This document shows positions 25,217 to 34,302 of a stretch of 64,000 bases of DNA, in pieces. The position numbers and the translations under genes were made by a program. The stretch's first letter is position 1; every line of letters begins with the position of its first letter. Location: positions 744,001 to 808,000 of the forward strand of contig OZ252015.1 of assembly GCA_965247525.1 (NCBI GenBank), written 5' to 3'. Below the pieces are notes generated by a model. It saw only the letters and a program-made list of their open reading frames with translations. It was not told where the DNA came from and did no database searches. This stretch comes from JAZKID01 sp965247525 (GTDB taxonomy: Bacteria > Pseudomonadota > Alphaproteobacteria > Rhizobiales > UBA4765).

Positions 25217-25322
25217 TTATCGATAAGGCCTTTTCAGCGTATTTAAAAAATTGTTATTGACTTTTTGAGTAAATCCATTAAGAACTGTTAACCATATTTA
25301 TTGTAATTTGATGGAGTTTTAT

Positions 25323-26843
25323 ATGATTTGCCGGGCACCGGGTTCTTTTGGCCAAAATTTCCCTATTTATCAGGGCGGCTATCAGCAGCAATGCATTCCT
25401 AATTTTCCGCGCCCTTGCCCGCCTGTCTACCAGCAGCAAATTTGCTATCCTCAGCCACAAATCTGCTATCCTCAGCAGCCTATCTGCTACCCGCAGCCAC
25501 GTTTTTATGACCGTTATGAAACAGGCCGGAAATATGATTTTTGGACGAATATCGCGAATATTATCGGCGGCGTGCTGAACAACAAAATCCCACCTTACGG
25601 TGGACCTGCGCCCTTGCCGCAGACAATTCCAAGCTACCCTTATCCATATCCCGGCTACCCAACGGGCTCGACGCCGCCCACATTCCCGCAAAATGATGGT
25701 CAGGACCAACAGCCAAGTGCGCCTTCCGCACCAAACACAACAACACAAGCACCAAACACAACAACACCAGCGCCAAACACGACCACACCAGCGCCAACCG
25801 GCGATAACTCGACAGATGATTTGCCGCCGCTACCTGACCAGACAAATCCTGCGCCTAATCCTTCAGTGCCACCAGCTTTGCCTGCGCCAGCAAAGCCAAC
25901 TGTTGCACCTTCAACACCAACACCTGCACCTGTTCCAGCAAAGCCAACTGTTGCACCTTCGACACCAACACCTGCACCTGTCCCAGCAAAGCCAACTGTT
26001 GCGCCTTCGACATCGACACCAACACCTGCACCTGCACCTGCACCTGCACCTGTTCCAGCAAAGCCGGCTGCGCCGTCAACGACGCCTGAAAAACCAAAAA
26101 GCTTTTTTGCACCGCAGAGCCGTATGCTGGCACCTCAGCAAGCGCAGATTGTCGATGGCCTTTTGAAAGATCTGAATGCAACCAGCGTTGCTCCAGACCA
26201 TCAGATCGACATCAGCGAAATTCCCCAGCAGTTCAAAAATGATGGTTTTTACAAAACCTTCGATGTCGCCGGTGGGGCATTTGGTGGTAATGGCCAGCCG
26301 TTTCGCGCTTATCTTGTTCCACGCCGCGCAACTGAAGCATCGACAGATTACGGCGTCACGCCTGACCGCCTGATGAAATATATCGGCACACAGGAAGTTT
26401 TCCAGAAAAACGCTGGCGTTTATGCTTTCAGTGAAACACGCAATGAAACATTGGGTGAAGCTGTTAGCGCGCGTCTTGATCCGCAGCTTGCAACATTTTC
26501 CGCAACTGTCATGGCGCATGGCCAGATTACAGGCGCGAACCAGCAGCAAAAAGGCCCTGGAGGTTACAGCGAAATTGCAACAACCTTTATTGATGCCGCA
26601 GGAAAAGCGATGCAGCAATTGAACATCGGCACCGGTACAGCCAAAGAGCGCGGTCTTGCATTCATGAATGTGTTTAATTCAAGCATCGGGTCCGGCCGCA
26701 CCACGCGTCAGAACTATGATGCAGCGCTTTCGACAATTGCTCAAACTGCTGGTTTGACCAAAGACCAAGTTGAGCAGGCCTTGATCGCCAGTTACACCGG
26801 CAATCTTGAACAGGTTGTTCAGCAGTCAAAACTGAGCGCCTAA
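25323..26843 (+). CDS. Proline-rich repeat protein of unknown function
   Basis: A 506-residue protein in three parts: an N-terminal 60 residues with repeated ICYPQPQ-type units (Cys, Tyr, Pro, Gln), a proline/alanine/threonine linker (about residues 125-265) built from short tandem repeats, and an unrepeated soluble domain (about 270-506) beginning near QSRMLAPQQAQIVDGLL. There is no signal peptide or membrane segment. The start is placed at 25323, where a GGAG lies seven bases upstream; an earlier ATG adds only four residues. I do not recognise the C-terminal domain. The layout recalls surface-displayed or scaffold proteins, but function is unknown. Confidence 0.75.
   Translation: MICRAPGSFGQNFPIYQGGYQQQCIPNFPRPCPPVYQQQICYPQPQICYPQQPICYPQPRFYDRYETGRKYDFWTNIANIIGGVLNNKIPPYGGPAPLPQTIPSYPYPYPGYPTGSTPPTFPQNDGQDQQPSAPSAPNTTTQAPNTTTPAPNTTTPAPTGDNSTDDLPPLPDQTNPAPNPSVPPALPAPAKPTVAPSTPTPAPVPAKPTVAPSTPTPAPVPAKPTVAPSTSTPTPAPAPAPAPVPAKPAAPSTTPEKPKSFFAPQSRMLAPQQAQIVDGLLKDLNATSVAPDHQIDISEIPQQFKNDGFYKTFDVAGGAFGGNGQPFRAYLVPRRATEASTDYGVTPDRLMKYIGTQEVFQKNAGVYAFSETRNETLGEAVSARLDPQLATFSATVMAHGQITGANQQQKGPGGYSEIATTFIDAAGKAMQQLNIGTGTAKERGLAFMNVFNSSIGSGRTTRQNYDAALSTIAQTAGLTKDQVEQALIASYTGNLEQVVQQSKLSA
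25729..26057 (+). repeat. Coding tandem repeats in the proline-rich linker
   Basis: Three 21-bp units coding APNTTTP/Q at about 25729-25797, then 48-bp units starting at 25890, 25938 and 25986 coding AKPTVAPSTPTPAPVP; the third unit is lengthened to 72 bp by extra AP and PT codons before the next partial unit at 26058. Length variation between strains is likely. Confidence 0.9.
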
Positions 26844-26942
26844 AATAAGTTTAGCCTGGGCTTTTGGTCTTCTGTGCCGGTTTTGAACTGGCACAGAAGT
26901 TCAATTGTAATTCAGCTGTTTTCGCCTATGGCATCAACCACT

Positions 26943-27632
26943 CTAAAATTTTCCTGACAGCCAGACACTGACATAAGGCGCGACCTCATCTCCGTCGCTA
27001 ATTTGCGCACCGCCACCAATTGCCAGATCATAATGCGCAAGGCTAAGCCCTGTTGCCGCCACGCCTAAGCGCCCGCTTGTGCCTGTGGCATTGCCGCTTA
27101 TTCCCGCTTCCGGCCCAAGCTTCAATGTATCCCAGCCTGTAGGCCAGCCTGTGACTGCGTTGACGCTCCAATTGGTGTCAATCGACGACACGCGCGCTTC
27201 AACACCTGCAAATTCGCCTTGCGCACCAAGCCATAGAAGCTGGCCGATTGCACTCGCACCATATTGCGTGACATAGCCAAACTGGTTGTCGCCATAAATT
27301 GTTGCGCCAAGATAAAGCGCGCTTTGCCATGCGCCTTGCCTGAATTGATAGCCCGCATAAAAACTGTCTTCCGCTTCAAGCACGTAAGAGCGCGGGGCAA
27401 ATGTACTGTGATCGTTCCAGCCCGACAACCGCCCTTCATAACGAAACCGCCAGCCTGCTTCGGAAACAGACGCAGGCGCATAAGTCAGCGCCACTTTCAT
27501 CGAGGCGCTGTGTTGCGGCGCATAGAAAGGTGAAAGTTCCCACTGCCAGTTCTCGCTGGCGTGAGCCGAATCCATCATCAGGGCTGCAAAGCCCATGGCA
27601 CAATAAACAGCGCGCTTATGCGCGCTGCGCAT
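26943..27632 (-). CDS. Exported beta-barrel-like protein, possibly BcsS family
   Basis: About 229 residues. A signal peptide ends DSAHAS; the mature protein is full of alternating aromatic and glycine residues (WRFRYEGRLSGW, YAGYQFRQGAW, YVSVWLSGKF) and ends in Phe, which indicates an outer-membrane barrel. The pattern resembles the cellulose-biosynthesis protein BcsS of alphaproteobacteria, but no bcs genes are nearby, so the name is tentative. Start uncertain: 27632 overlaps the upstream ThDP-enzyme gene by 17 bp; a later ATG at 27596 would also keep the signal core. Confidence 0.5.
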   Translation of the reverse strand: MRSAHKRAVYCAMGFAALMMDSAHASENWQWELSPFYAPQHSASMKVALTYAPASVSEAGWRFRYEGRLSGWNDHSTFAPRSYVLEAEDSFYAGYQFRQGAWQSALYLGATIYGDNQFGYVTQYGASAIGQLLWLGAQGEFAGVEARVSSIDTNWSVNAVTGWPTGWDTLKLGPEAGISGNATGTSGRLGVAATGLSLAHYDLAIGGGAQISDGDEVAPYVSVWLSGKF

Positions 27633-29355
27633 CGGCGCGTATCTGGCTGAGCGAGCGCGTCGGCGTGATCGCTTCTGGATCAATTTTGACATGCAGCAAA
27701 GACGGGGTGCCGCATGTCATTGCCGCACGCAGCGCGGGTGCAAATTCTTCTGTTGCGCTAATATCAAACGAGGTGAACCCAAAGCTTTTACCTAAGCCTG
27801 CAAAATCAGGATTGCACAGATCTGTTGCAAAACCGTGGCCGGGATAGTGTTTCTCCTGATGCATGCGGATGGTGCCATACATGCCGTTATCAATGACGAT
27901 GACAACAATGTTCAGGCCATATTGTGCAGCTGTTGCCAGCTCCTGCACCGTCATCATTACATCGCCGTCACCGGCAAAACAGATAACTGCTGTTTGCGGC
28001 AATAACGCTTTTGCGCCGACGGCGGCAGGCAGACCATACCCCATGGAGCCAGATGTGGGCGCAAGCTGGGTGTTAAATTTACGGAACGGATAAAAGCGAT
28101 GCACCCAAGCGGCAAAATTTCCTGCGCCATTGCAGATGATTGTGTCGTCCGGGCAGATCGCCGCCATTTGCAGGACAAGCTCCGCCATCTGCACAGAGCC
28201 GGAATTTTTTTGCGGTATAATGTTGCGCTTATAGATCTCATGCGCGATTTTTGCCTCATCATCCCATGCGATTGATGAAGGTGCGTCAAGCGCGGCAAGA
28301 CTGATCGCAGCATCAGAAGCGCGCGCCGCAATCCCAAGAACGGGTTGATAGACGCGGCCGATTTCATTCGGGTCCGGATGAATATGAATAAGCTTTTGCT
28401 GCGGATACGGGATGTCCAGCAGCTCATAACTTTGCGATGGCATCTCCGACAGGCGGCCGCCGATCATCAAGATAAGATCACTTTGCTTGATGCGCTCTTG
28501 CAAACCTGCATCAGCGGCAATGCCGCAATGGCCTGCAAAATTAGGGTGGGCATGGTCAAACAAACTTTGGCGGCGAAGACTGACGCTGACAGGCAGTTTC
28601 CATGCTTCAGCGAACTGATGGATCGCATCACGCGAGGCCGCGTCCCATGTTGAGCCGCCAAGCAACAAAAGTGGTTTTTTTGCTTGCCGTAAATGCTGTG
28701 CAATCTGCAAGGCCGATTTTTCGCCGAGTGTCTGCTGCGCTGTTACGGCAGCATATAAAGGTTTGCTGGACACAAGGTTGGCCAGCATGTCTTCCGGCAG
28801 CGACAGCACAACCGGCCCCGGGCGCCCCGAGATGGCGACTGAAAATGCGCGCGACATATATTCATCAATGCGCGCGGCATCGCGGATCTCAGCCGCCCAT
28901 TTGGCAATGGGTGAAAAGAATGCGGTAAAATCAATTTCCTGAAACGCCTCGCGGTCCTGAAACCCACGCTCGACCTGACCGATCAGGAGGATCATCGGCG
29001 TGGAATCCTGACGGGCGATATGCACGCCTGCCGCCGCATTTGTTGCGCCCGGCCCGCGCGTCACAAGGCATATACCTGGACGCCCTGTCAGCTTGCCTTG
29101 CGCTTCGGCCATCATTGCCGCGCCGCTTTCTTGCCGGCAGACAAATGTTTTGATCGGCGCCGTGCGCAGCGCTTCGATGACAGGTAAATAGCTTTCACCC
29201 GGCACGCAAAAAACCTGCTTTGTGCCATTGGCGACAAGAACATCAACAAGGCGCTGCCCGCCGCTGATCTGCGCTGTGCTGTCTTGTGCCACGATGAAAG
29301 ACCCCGCCCGCCTTGGAATTTCATCTGTTAAAGCCCGCCGCACAGCCACATGCAA
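27616..29355 (-). CDS. Thiamine-diphosphate-dependent enzyme, acetolactate-synthase-like
   Basis: A 579-residue ThDP enzyme of the acetolactate synthase/benzoylformate decarboxylase superfamily. The activating Glu is in VCRQESGAAMMAEA (about residue 76) and the ThDP-binding motif runs from GDGDVMMT near residue 460 to the Asn of IDNGMYGT. A central domain with LIMIGGRLSEM is present. No small regulatory subunit gene lies nearby, and the sequence resembles the uncharacterised ALS-like group rather than IlvB, so the substrate is uncertain. The two genes upstream on the same strand code for an AzlCD-type branched-chain amino-acid exporter, which may hint at a link to 2-oxo acid metabolism. Confidence 0.88.
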   Translation of the reverse strand: MHVAVRRALTDEIPRRAGSFIVAQDSTAQISGGQRLVDVLVANGTKQVFCVPGESYLPVIEALRTAPIKTFVCRQESGAAMMAEAQGKLTGRPGICLVTRGPGATNAAAGVHIARQDSTPMILLIGQVERGFQDREAFQEIDFTAFFSPIAKWAAEIRDAARIDEYMSRAFSVAISGRPGPVVLSLPEDMLANLVSSKPLYAAVTAQQTLGEKSALQIAQHLRQAKKPLLLLGGSTWDAASRDAIHQFAEAWKLPVSVSLRRQSLFDHAHPNFAGHCGIAADAGLQERIKQSDLILMIGGRLSEMPSQSYELLDIPYPQQKLIHIHPDPNEIGRVYQPVLGIAARASDAAISLAALDAPSSIAWDDEAKIAHEIYKRNIIPQKNSGSVQMAELVLQMAAICPDDTIICNGAGNFAAWVHRFYPFRKFNTQLAPTSGSMGYGLPAAVGAKALLPQTAVICFAGDGDVMMTVQELATAAQYGLNIVVIVIDNGMYGTIRMHQEKHYPGHGFATDLCNPDFAGLGKSFGFTSFDISATEEFAPALRAAMTCGTPSLLHVKIDPEAITPTRSLSQIRADAQRA

Positions 29356-29364
29356 GCCCCAGAT

Positions 29365-29667
29365 TTAAAACCCTGCGGCACGCACAAGCGCAGCGACCGC
29401 GCAGCCGGCAACCATTGCGGCAATATCCTTTTTGACGACCGCCATGACGATCATGGCCGCGATTACACCGAACAGACCGGCAAATCCGCTGCCCAAAACA
29501 CCGGGGACAATGACCGCCGCCATCACACAGCCAGGCAAGGCTTCCAGCGCGCGGCGAACACCGGGCGTGAACGGCACGCGGGTCATCGCAAGATAACCTG
29601 TCACGCGGCAGAGATAAGATGCGAGTGCGAGCGCCCCCATCAGGGCGATGGTTTCAGCTTCGCTCAT
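29365..29667 (-). CDS. azlD: AzlD-family branched-chain amino-acid exporter subunit
   Basis: A 100-residue membrane protein with three to four hydrophobic segments and the AzlD pattern RVTGYLAMTRVPFTPGVRRALEALPGCVMAAVIVP. It forms a two-part exporter with AzlC. The ATG overlaps the azlC stop as ATGA, so the pair is translationally coupled. Confidence 0.9.
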   Translation of the reverse strand: MSEAETIALMGALALASYLCRVTGYLAMTRVPFTPGVRRALEALPGCVMAAVIVPGVLGSGFAGLFGVIAAMIVMAVVKKDIAAMVAGCAVAALVRAAGF

Positions 29668-30416
29668 GACTGGCGTGTGACCCCCGCATATATGCTACCT
29701 GCAATCGCGCCGATAACGATGTAATAGGACCCCGGGACGATAAAAAAGCTTAAAGCTGCAGCCGCCGCAGCAACCGCCCACGGGCGGGCATGGGCAAAGC
29801 CTTTCCACATCGGCACGATCAGCGCCGAGAAAAACATCAGTGCGAACAGGTCGAGCGCTAGACGTTTCAAGTCACTGATCGCGCTGCCCATGAACCAGCC
29901 CGGAATGGCTACAAGCGTCCAGACAAACCATGCCGCAATCCCGAAGCCGACATAAAACCCAAGATCGATGCGCGTGCCATTGGCTTTGGCAAGCTCCGCT
30001 TCGCGCAGGAACACGATCCAGAGAAAATCGCCGTTAAACGACAAAAGCGCCAGGCTTTGACGCAGTGGGAGATGACGGAAATAAGGGTAGAGCGATGCGC
30101 CCATCAAAACATAGCGCGAATTGATGGTCAGAACCAGAAGCACAAGTCCCAGCAGGCTTGCCGCATTAAGAACATCTGGCCAGTGCGCGAGCGCGGCAAG
30201 CTGTGCTGCGCCTGCGTAGACAATCGCATTCATAAAAACAGCGGCGCCAAGTGAAACACCCGCTTTTGAAGCAAGAATACCGGCTGTCAAACCAAAAACA
30301 CCGGCGCCCATTGTGTAAGGAATACTGACGCGTATGCCGCGACGAACGCCTGCAGCTGTTAAAAGCGGCGGCCCATGTGGCAGATAAAGTTTATCTGTAT
30401 TGAATTCAGCGCTCAT
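29664..30416 (-). CDS. azlC: AzlC-family branched-chain amino-acid exporter subunit
   Basis: A 250-residue integral membrane protein of about seven helices. Typical segments are PYTMGAGVFGLTAGILASKAGVSLGAAVFMNAIVYAGAAQLAAL and NSRYVLMGASLYPYFR. Known AzlCD pairs export branched-chain amino acids or analogues. First gene of the azlC-azlD-ThDP enzyme run. Confidence 0.92.
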   Translation of the reverse strand: MSAEFNTDKLYLPHGPPLLTAAGVRRGIRVSIPYTMGAGVFGLTAGILASKAGVSLGAAVFMNAIVYAGAAQLAALAHWPDVLNAASLLGLVLLVLTINSRYVLMGASLYPYFRHLPLRQSLALLSFNGDFLWIVFLREAELAKANGTRIDLGFYVGFGIAAWFVWTLVAIPGWFMGSAISDLKRLALDLFALMFFSALIVPMWKGFAHARPWAVAAAAAALSFFIVPGSYYIVIGAIAGSIYAGVTRQS

Positions 30417-30500
30417 ACGCTTTCATGGCGTTCCTGCGTGCGCCATGCAAGACATCTGTCTTTAAATGGCGCATGTATTTTTTTTATTACGGAGTTCACA

Positions 30501-31004
30501 ATGACAGATATCGGCCAAGACATTGAACAAAAGCTTGCGTCGCTTTGGCTGGCGATCGGCGAGCATACAGAGCAGAGCTTTCGAAAGGCGCATGCAGCCC
30601 TTACCGCCGCTATCGTCAATACAGATCCGGTCATGCTGTTTGAAGAGGCCGCGCTGTTTGACAGTTTTGGATATCCGGACAAAGCAATCCCGCTCTATGA
30701 AGCTGCGCTTTTTGCCAATGTGCCGGGTGAGAGACGCAGGCGCGCGATGATCCAGATGGCAAGTTCGCTGCGCAATCTTGGCCATCCGCAAAAAGCGGAA
30801 GAAATGATGCGCACGGAACTTGGCGGTACGCCGGACCATCTGACAGGCGCCGTGCGTGGAATGCTGGCTCTGGCGCTTGTTGATCTTGGCCGCGAGCGCG
30901 AAGCTGCTGCGGTCGCGCTCAAAGCTCTGAGCGCCTGTCTGCCGCGCTACAACGCCTCTATGGCGCGCTATGCGCAAGGCCTGGTGCCCGACGCTTCAAT
31001 TTGA
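30501..31004 (+). CDS. Tetratricopeptide-repeat protein
   Basis: A 167-residue all-helical soluble protein with TPR-like pairs: AALFDSFGYPDKAIPLYEAALFANVPGERR, ASSLRNLGHPQKAEEMMRTEL and LALALVDLGREREAAAVALKAL. It resembles the TPR_5 group. The start at 30501 has a GGAG seven bases upstream; the longer ORF start would overlap the divergent azlC gene. It presumably mediates protein contacts; partner unknown. Confidence 0.8.
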   Translation: MTDIGQDIEQKLASLWLAIGEHTEQSFRKAHAALTAAIVNTDPVMLFEEAALFDSFGYPDKAIPLYEAALFANVPGERRRRAMIQMASSLRNLGHPQKAEEMMRTELGGTPDHLTGAVRGMLALALVDLGREREAAAVALKALSACLPRYNASMARYAQGLVPDASI

Positions 31005-31019
31005 GGATATCATGTTTTG

Positions 31020-31096
31020 GTACAGCCGAGTGGGCTCGAACCACCGACCTTCGAAGCCACAATCCGACGCTCTAACCAACTGAGCTACGGCTGCAC
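31020..31096 (-). tRNA. tRNA-His (GTG)
   Basis: Cloverleaf on the minus strand with anticodon GTG in the loop TTGTGGC, the extra 5' G (G-1) facing discriminator C73 that marks tRNA-His, and a T-loop GGTTCGAGCC. The 3' CCA is not encoded. Confidence 0.95.
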
Positions 31097-31162
31097 AAAA
31101 CGAAAATAAGATAAAGCGCGGTTTCGTGCGCTTTTCAAGCACAAGAGTGCAATATGGCAAAT

Positions 31163-31200
31163 AAAAAAGCCCGCTAGCGCTTTGTGGCGCAAGCGGGCTT
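31163..31200 (-). terminator. Terminator for the phasin gene
   Basis: AAGCCCGCT and AGCGGGCTT form the outer stem with an inner GCGC pair; the A run at 31163-31168 is the T tract on the minus strand. Confidence 0.88.
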
Positions 31201-31216
31201 AACAAATTTCAAAAAA

Positions 31217-31744
31217 TTAAGCGGTTTTTTTGAATGTTTCGACTGAACTGTCTGAGGCCTGCTTGAAGGTTTCAGCAGCTTTTTCAGCGGCTGTTTTCAA
31301 AGGCTCAGATGTGTCATTGGCGATTTTTGCGCCAAGGTTCTGAATTTCGCGACCCTGTGTCGACAATGTTTCGAACTGTGAACGAGCAAAGCTTGTCTGC
31401 TTTTCAATCGCCTCTGCAACTGTTTTTGACTGCATCAGTGATTTTGCGAAATTGAACATCGCATTGGCATTTGATTGCGCGTTATCAATGATTTTCGCTG
31501 TCAGGTCAGCTGAACCTTTTGAGTAAGTGCTGAAAGCATTTTCAAGCAGGCCGGATGTTTCCTCGGCTGCCGATTTCATGCGATCATATGTTTCTTTTGA
31601 CTGCGACATTGTTTTTTCAGCCATTTCACGGAAAGCGGTTGGCACTTCCATACGTGGGAATTCATAGTTTGGCAGTTCGAATGCTGAACCGCGGTTTTCC
31701 TGTTTCGTGTTGTTCTGGTTATTCTGGTTGTTGTCTTTGGACAT
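31217..31744 (-). CDS. Phasin-family protein
   Basis: A 175-residue amphipathic helical protein. After an Asn/Gln-rich N-terminus (NNQNNQNN), it carries the phasin core FREMAEKTMSQSKETYDRMKSAAEETSGLLE and repeated Ala/Lys heptads. Phasins coat polyhydroxyalkanoate granules; the acetoacetate--CoA ligase at 35979 also fits PHA or ketone-body use, though no PHA synthase gene is in the window. Own terminator at 31163. Start has an AGG-type site about ten bases upstream. Confidence 0.88.
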   Translation of the reverse strand: MSKDNNQNNQNNTKQENRGSAFELPNYEFPRMEVPTAFREMAEKTMSQSKETYDRMKSAAEETSGLLENAFSTYSKGSADLTAKIIDNAQSNANAMFNFAKSLMQSKTVAEAIEKQTSFARSQFETLSTQGREIQNLGAKIANDTSEPLKTAAEKAAETFKQASDSSVETFKKTA

Positions 31745-31969
31745 GGGGGCACCTTTGTGGATGAACAGTAAACCTTGTACACCTGATGATGTTGCGGTGC
31801 AACATCAATTTTTAAATGTTTTGAATTTTGATAATTTAGGGCTTCCCATACTTAACCAAGTTTTACCACGCGCCTTGTGGGACTTTCGAGATTCCCTTAA
31901 CCTGTGTAAATATTCGAGGATGACACCTAAAAAGCATTTTAAGACTAACTATTTGAATAGTATAATGAA

Positions 31970-34300
31970 TTGAGGGCCGTGGTGAATTTGACCACAGATA
32001 ATCTGCTCGCAAAAGAGAGCGCAGGAACGATCGCCGATCTTTATGGATCGAGCGAAAAGCCTGTTTTTTTATGGCGCCCCCAGAGCAAGGCCTTTGCCTG
32101 GACCAATCCGGCGGCTGCATATTTTGCCAAAGCTGAAACCGTTGATGCCCTGCAAAACACAAGATTTGAGGGAACGTCGCTTGCAGCACAGCTCGATCTT
32201 ATCAATCACAAGCTGGCATCCGGCCTGCCACCGCGCCTAGAACTGCTACGCTTTCCATTCAACGGGCGCGTACTGGCCTTTGTCGGGCGCGTGTCGCTTT
32301 ACAGCAGCAACGGACATGAAGAGCTGTTAATTGTCGGCCCAGAAACGCCTGCCCCTAAAACTGGCTATTTCTCAACCACCGCACCTGTCAGCCAGCCGGT
32401 CGAAAACAAGGCAGCCTTACCTCAAACACAGCCCGCGCCTTTAAGCGAAGATTTGCCCCGTCCAGAACCGGCACCCATCAAGCGTAAACGGGTGGCAGCT
32501 CAGGCTGCAAAAATCGAAAGCAAAAGAAAACCCATTGCAGCTAAAACAAAAGCAAAAAACGCGGTAAAGTCGCGCGTGTCCAAAAAACCCGACAGAGACA
32601 GTGATGCTCCAGATGCACCGGTCGCCAAAGCGCCAGGCGCGCGTAAAGCTGTCTCCAAAGGAAAGCTTGAACCCCATGAGCGTGAGAGCATGGCCGCGAT
32701 TGCGCGCATGCTGACAAGCGCACCTTCTTTTCCAATTCTTCCCGAACCTGTCATTGTACAGGACATTGAAGATGATCAGCCTTATCGGCGACTGCTTCAG
32801 GAGCATGAAAGCCTGAAAGCACAGACCGACCTGACACAGCTGACGCATGAGCATGATATTGCCCAGCTTCGCGCTGCGTCACAAAAGCAGCTTGATGAGG
32901 CCATACTCCAAAATACGCGCAGCGATGAGGCTTTGCAGAACGCACTTGCAAAAGCGGAGCACCTTCAAACAAAATTGAATGCCCTTCAACAGGAGCATGA
33001 GACGCAGCGTATGATGTCTGAAAAGCGTGCAGCGCTGCCAGTGCTGCAAGACAGCGAAACACTTAAGATTGAAAATGCAGAGCTGAAACGAAATCACGAC
33101 GAAACGCTTTACGTCTTGAAAGAGCACGAAAGCGTTGTGCAGGACCTTCAGTCTGAACTGCATCAGGCACGCGTGCTTGCGGCCGAGCTTCAGACAATTT
33201 TGGACACGGCAACAGATGGCATCGTCATTCTTGACAGCGATGCCCACATCCTCAGCATGAATGCGACTGCCGAAAACCTTTTTGGCGAAGATCTGACCAC
33301 ATTAGAAGGTGAAAACCTGCTCGACCTGCTTGATCCTGACTCGCAAGGCGCCGCGCTTGAGCTGTTTCACGACTTTACACAAAATCCGCTAGAGCGGCGC
33401 GGCGCGCGCGGCATCGAAGTTGCAGGCCTTGCCCGCGATGGCAGCAAAATTGCCTTGTTTCTGTCGATCGGCGCATTGGGTGGCGAAGCGCCGGGCAGCA
33501 TGTTCTGCGCGGTGCTACGCGATATTTCACGGTGGAAACATGCACAGATCGAACTGGAAACAGCGCGCAAAAGTGCTGAGAAAGCGTCCGATCTGAAATC
33601 AGATTTTCTTGCCAAGATTAGCCACGAAATTCGGACGCCGCTCAACGCCATTATCGGTTTTTCGGAAGTCATGCAGGAAGAGCGTTTTGGCGCAATCGGC
33701 TCTGAGCGTTACAAACAATATATCAATGACATCCATGTTTCTGGTGGCCATCTTCTCAGCCTTGTCAACGACCTGCTCGATCTTTCAAAGATCGAGGCAG
33801 GCAAACTTGATCTGGTTTTTGCACCTGCTTACGTTAACGACCTTGTCATTCAAGTCAGCGCCATGCTGCAAACACAGGCCAACAGCCACGGCGTAATCTT
33901 GCGCACATCATTGCAGGCAACACCACCTGTCGTCGCGGACCAGCGCTCACTACGGCAAATTCTGCTCAATCTTCTGTCCAATGCCGTGCGCTTTACATCA
34001 TCTGGCGGGCAGATCATTTTATCTACCTCAATCGACGACAATAAAAACGTCAGCATCCGCATTCGTGACACTGGCATCGGCATGTCGGAGCAGGAAATTC
34101 GTCAGGCACTTGAGCCATTCAAACAAATACGTTCCGAGCATCACAAAGCGGAGCGTGATGGTACAGGCCTTGGGCTTCCGATATCAAAAGCACTTGCAGA
34201 CGCCAATCATGCGCTTTTCGAAATTGAGAGCGCACCAGGCACCGGAACACTTGTCACGTTAACATTTCCGGCAAGCCGCGTTTTATCAGAGCAGTTTTAA
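31970..34300 (+). CDS. PAS-domain sensor histidine kinase, PdhS/PleC-like
   Basis: A 776-residue cytoplasmic kinase. The N-terminal 130 residues hold a degenerate PAS-like region; residues 160-250 are a Lys/Ala/Pro-rich linker; 265-400 is coiled coil; a PAS domain follows (about 405-520, DTATDGIVILDSDAHI); the HisKA phosphoacceptor His is in AKISHEIRTPLNAIIGFSE near residue 550; the ATPase domain has NLLSNAVRF and GTGLGLPIS. The HisKA sequence (FGAIGSERYKQYINDI, DLLDLSKIEAGK) is typical of the PleC/DivJ/PdhS kinases that act on DivK and so on CtrA. The TTG start is uncertain; GTG codons at 31979 and 31982 are alternatives. Adjacent to an orphan ParA and a CtrA-like site, fitting a cell-cycle theme. 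Confidence 0.88.
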   Translation: MRAVVNLTTDNLLAKESAGTIADLYGSSEKPVFLWRPQSKAFAWTNPAAAYFAKAETVDALQNTRFEGTSLAAQLDLINHKLASGLPPRLELLRFPFNGRVLAFVGRVSLYSSNGHEELLIVGPETPAPKTGYFSTTAPVSQPVENKAALPQTQPAPLSEDLPRPEPAPIKRKRVAAQAAKIESKRKPIAAKTKAKNAVKSRVSKKPDRDSDAPDAPVAKAPGARKAVSKGKLEPHERESMAAIARMLTSAPSFPILPEPVIVQDIEDDQPYRRLLQEHESLKAQTDLTQLTHEHDIAQLRAASQKQLDEAILQNTRSDEALQNALAKAEHLQTKLNALQQEHETQRMMSEKRAALPVLQDSETLKIENAELKRNHDETLYVLKEHESVVQDLQSELHQARVLAAELQTILDTATDGIVILDSDAHILSMNATAENLFGEDLTTLEGENLLDLLDPDSQGAALELFHDFTQNPLERRGARGIEVAGLARDGSKIALFLSIGALGGEAPGSMFCAVLRDISRWKHAQIELETARKSAEKASDLKSDFLAKISHEIRTPLNAIIGFSEVMQEERFGAIGSERYKQYINDIHVSGGHLLSLVNDLLDLSKIEAGKLDLVFAPAYVNDLVIQVSAMLQTQANSHGVILRTSLQATPPVVADQRSLRQILLNLLSNAVRFTSSGGQIILSTSIDDNKNVSIRIRDTGIGMSEQEIRQALEPFKQIRSEHHKAERDGTGLGLPISKALADANHALFEIESAPGTGTLVTLTFPASRVLSEQF

Positions 34301-34302
34301 AC

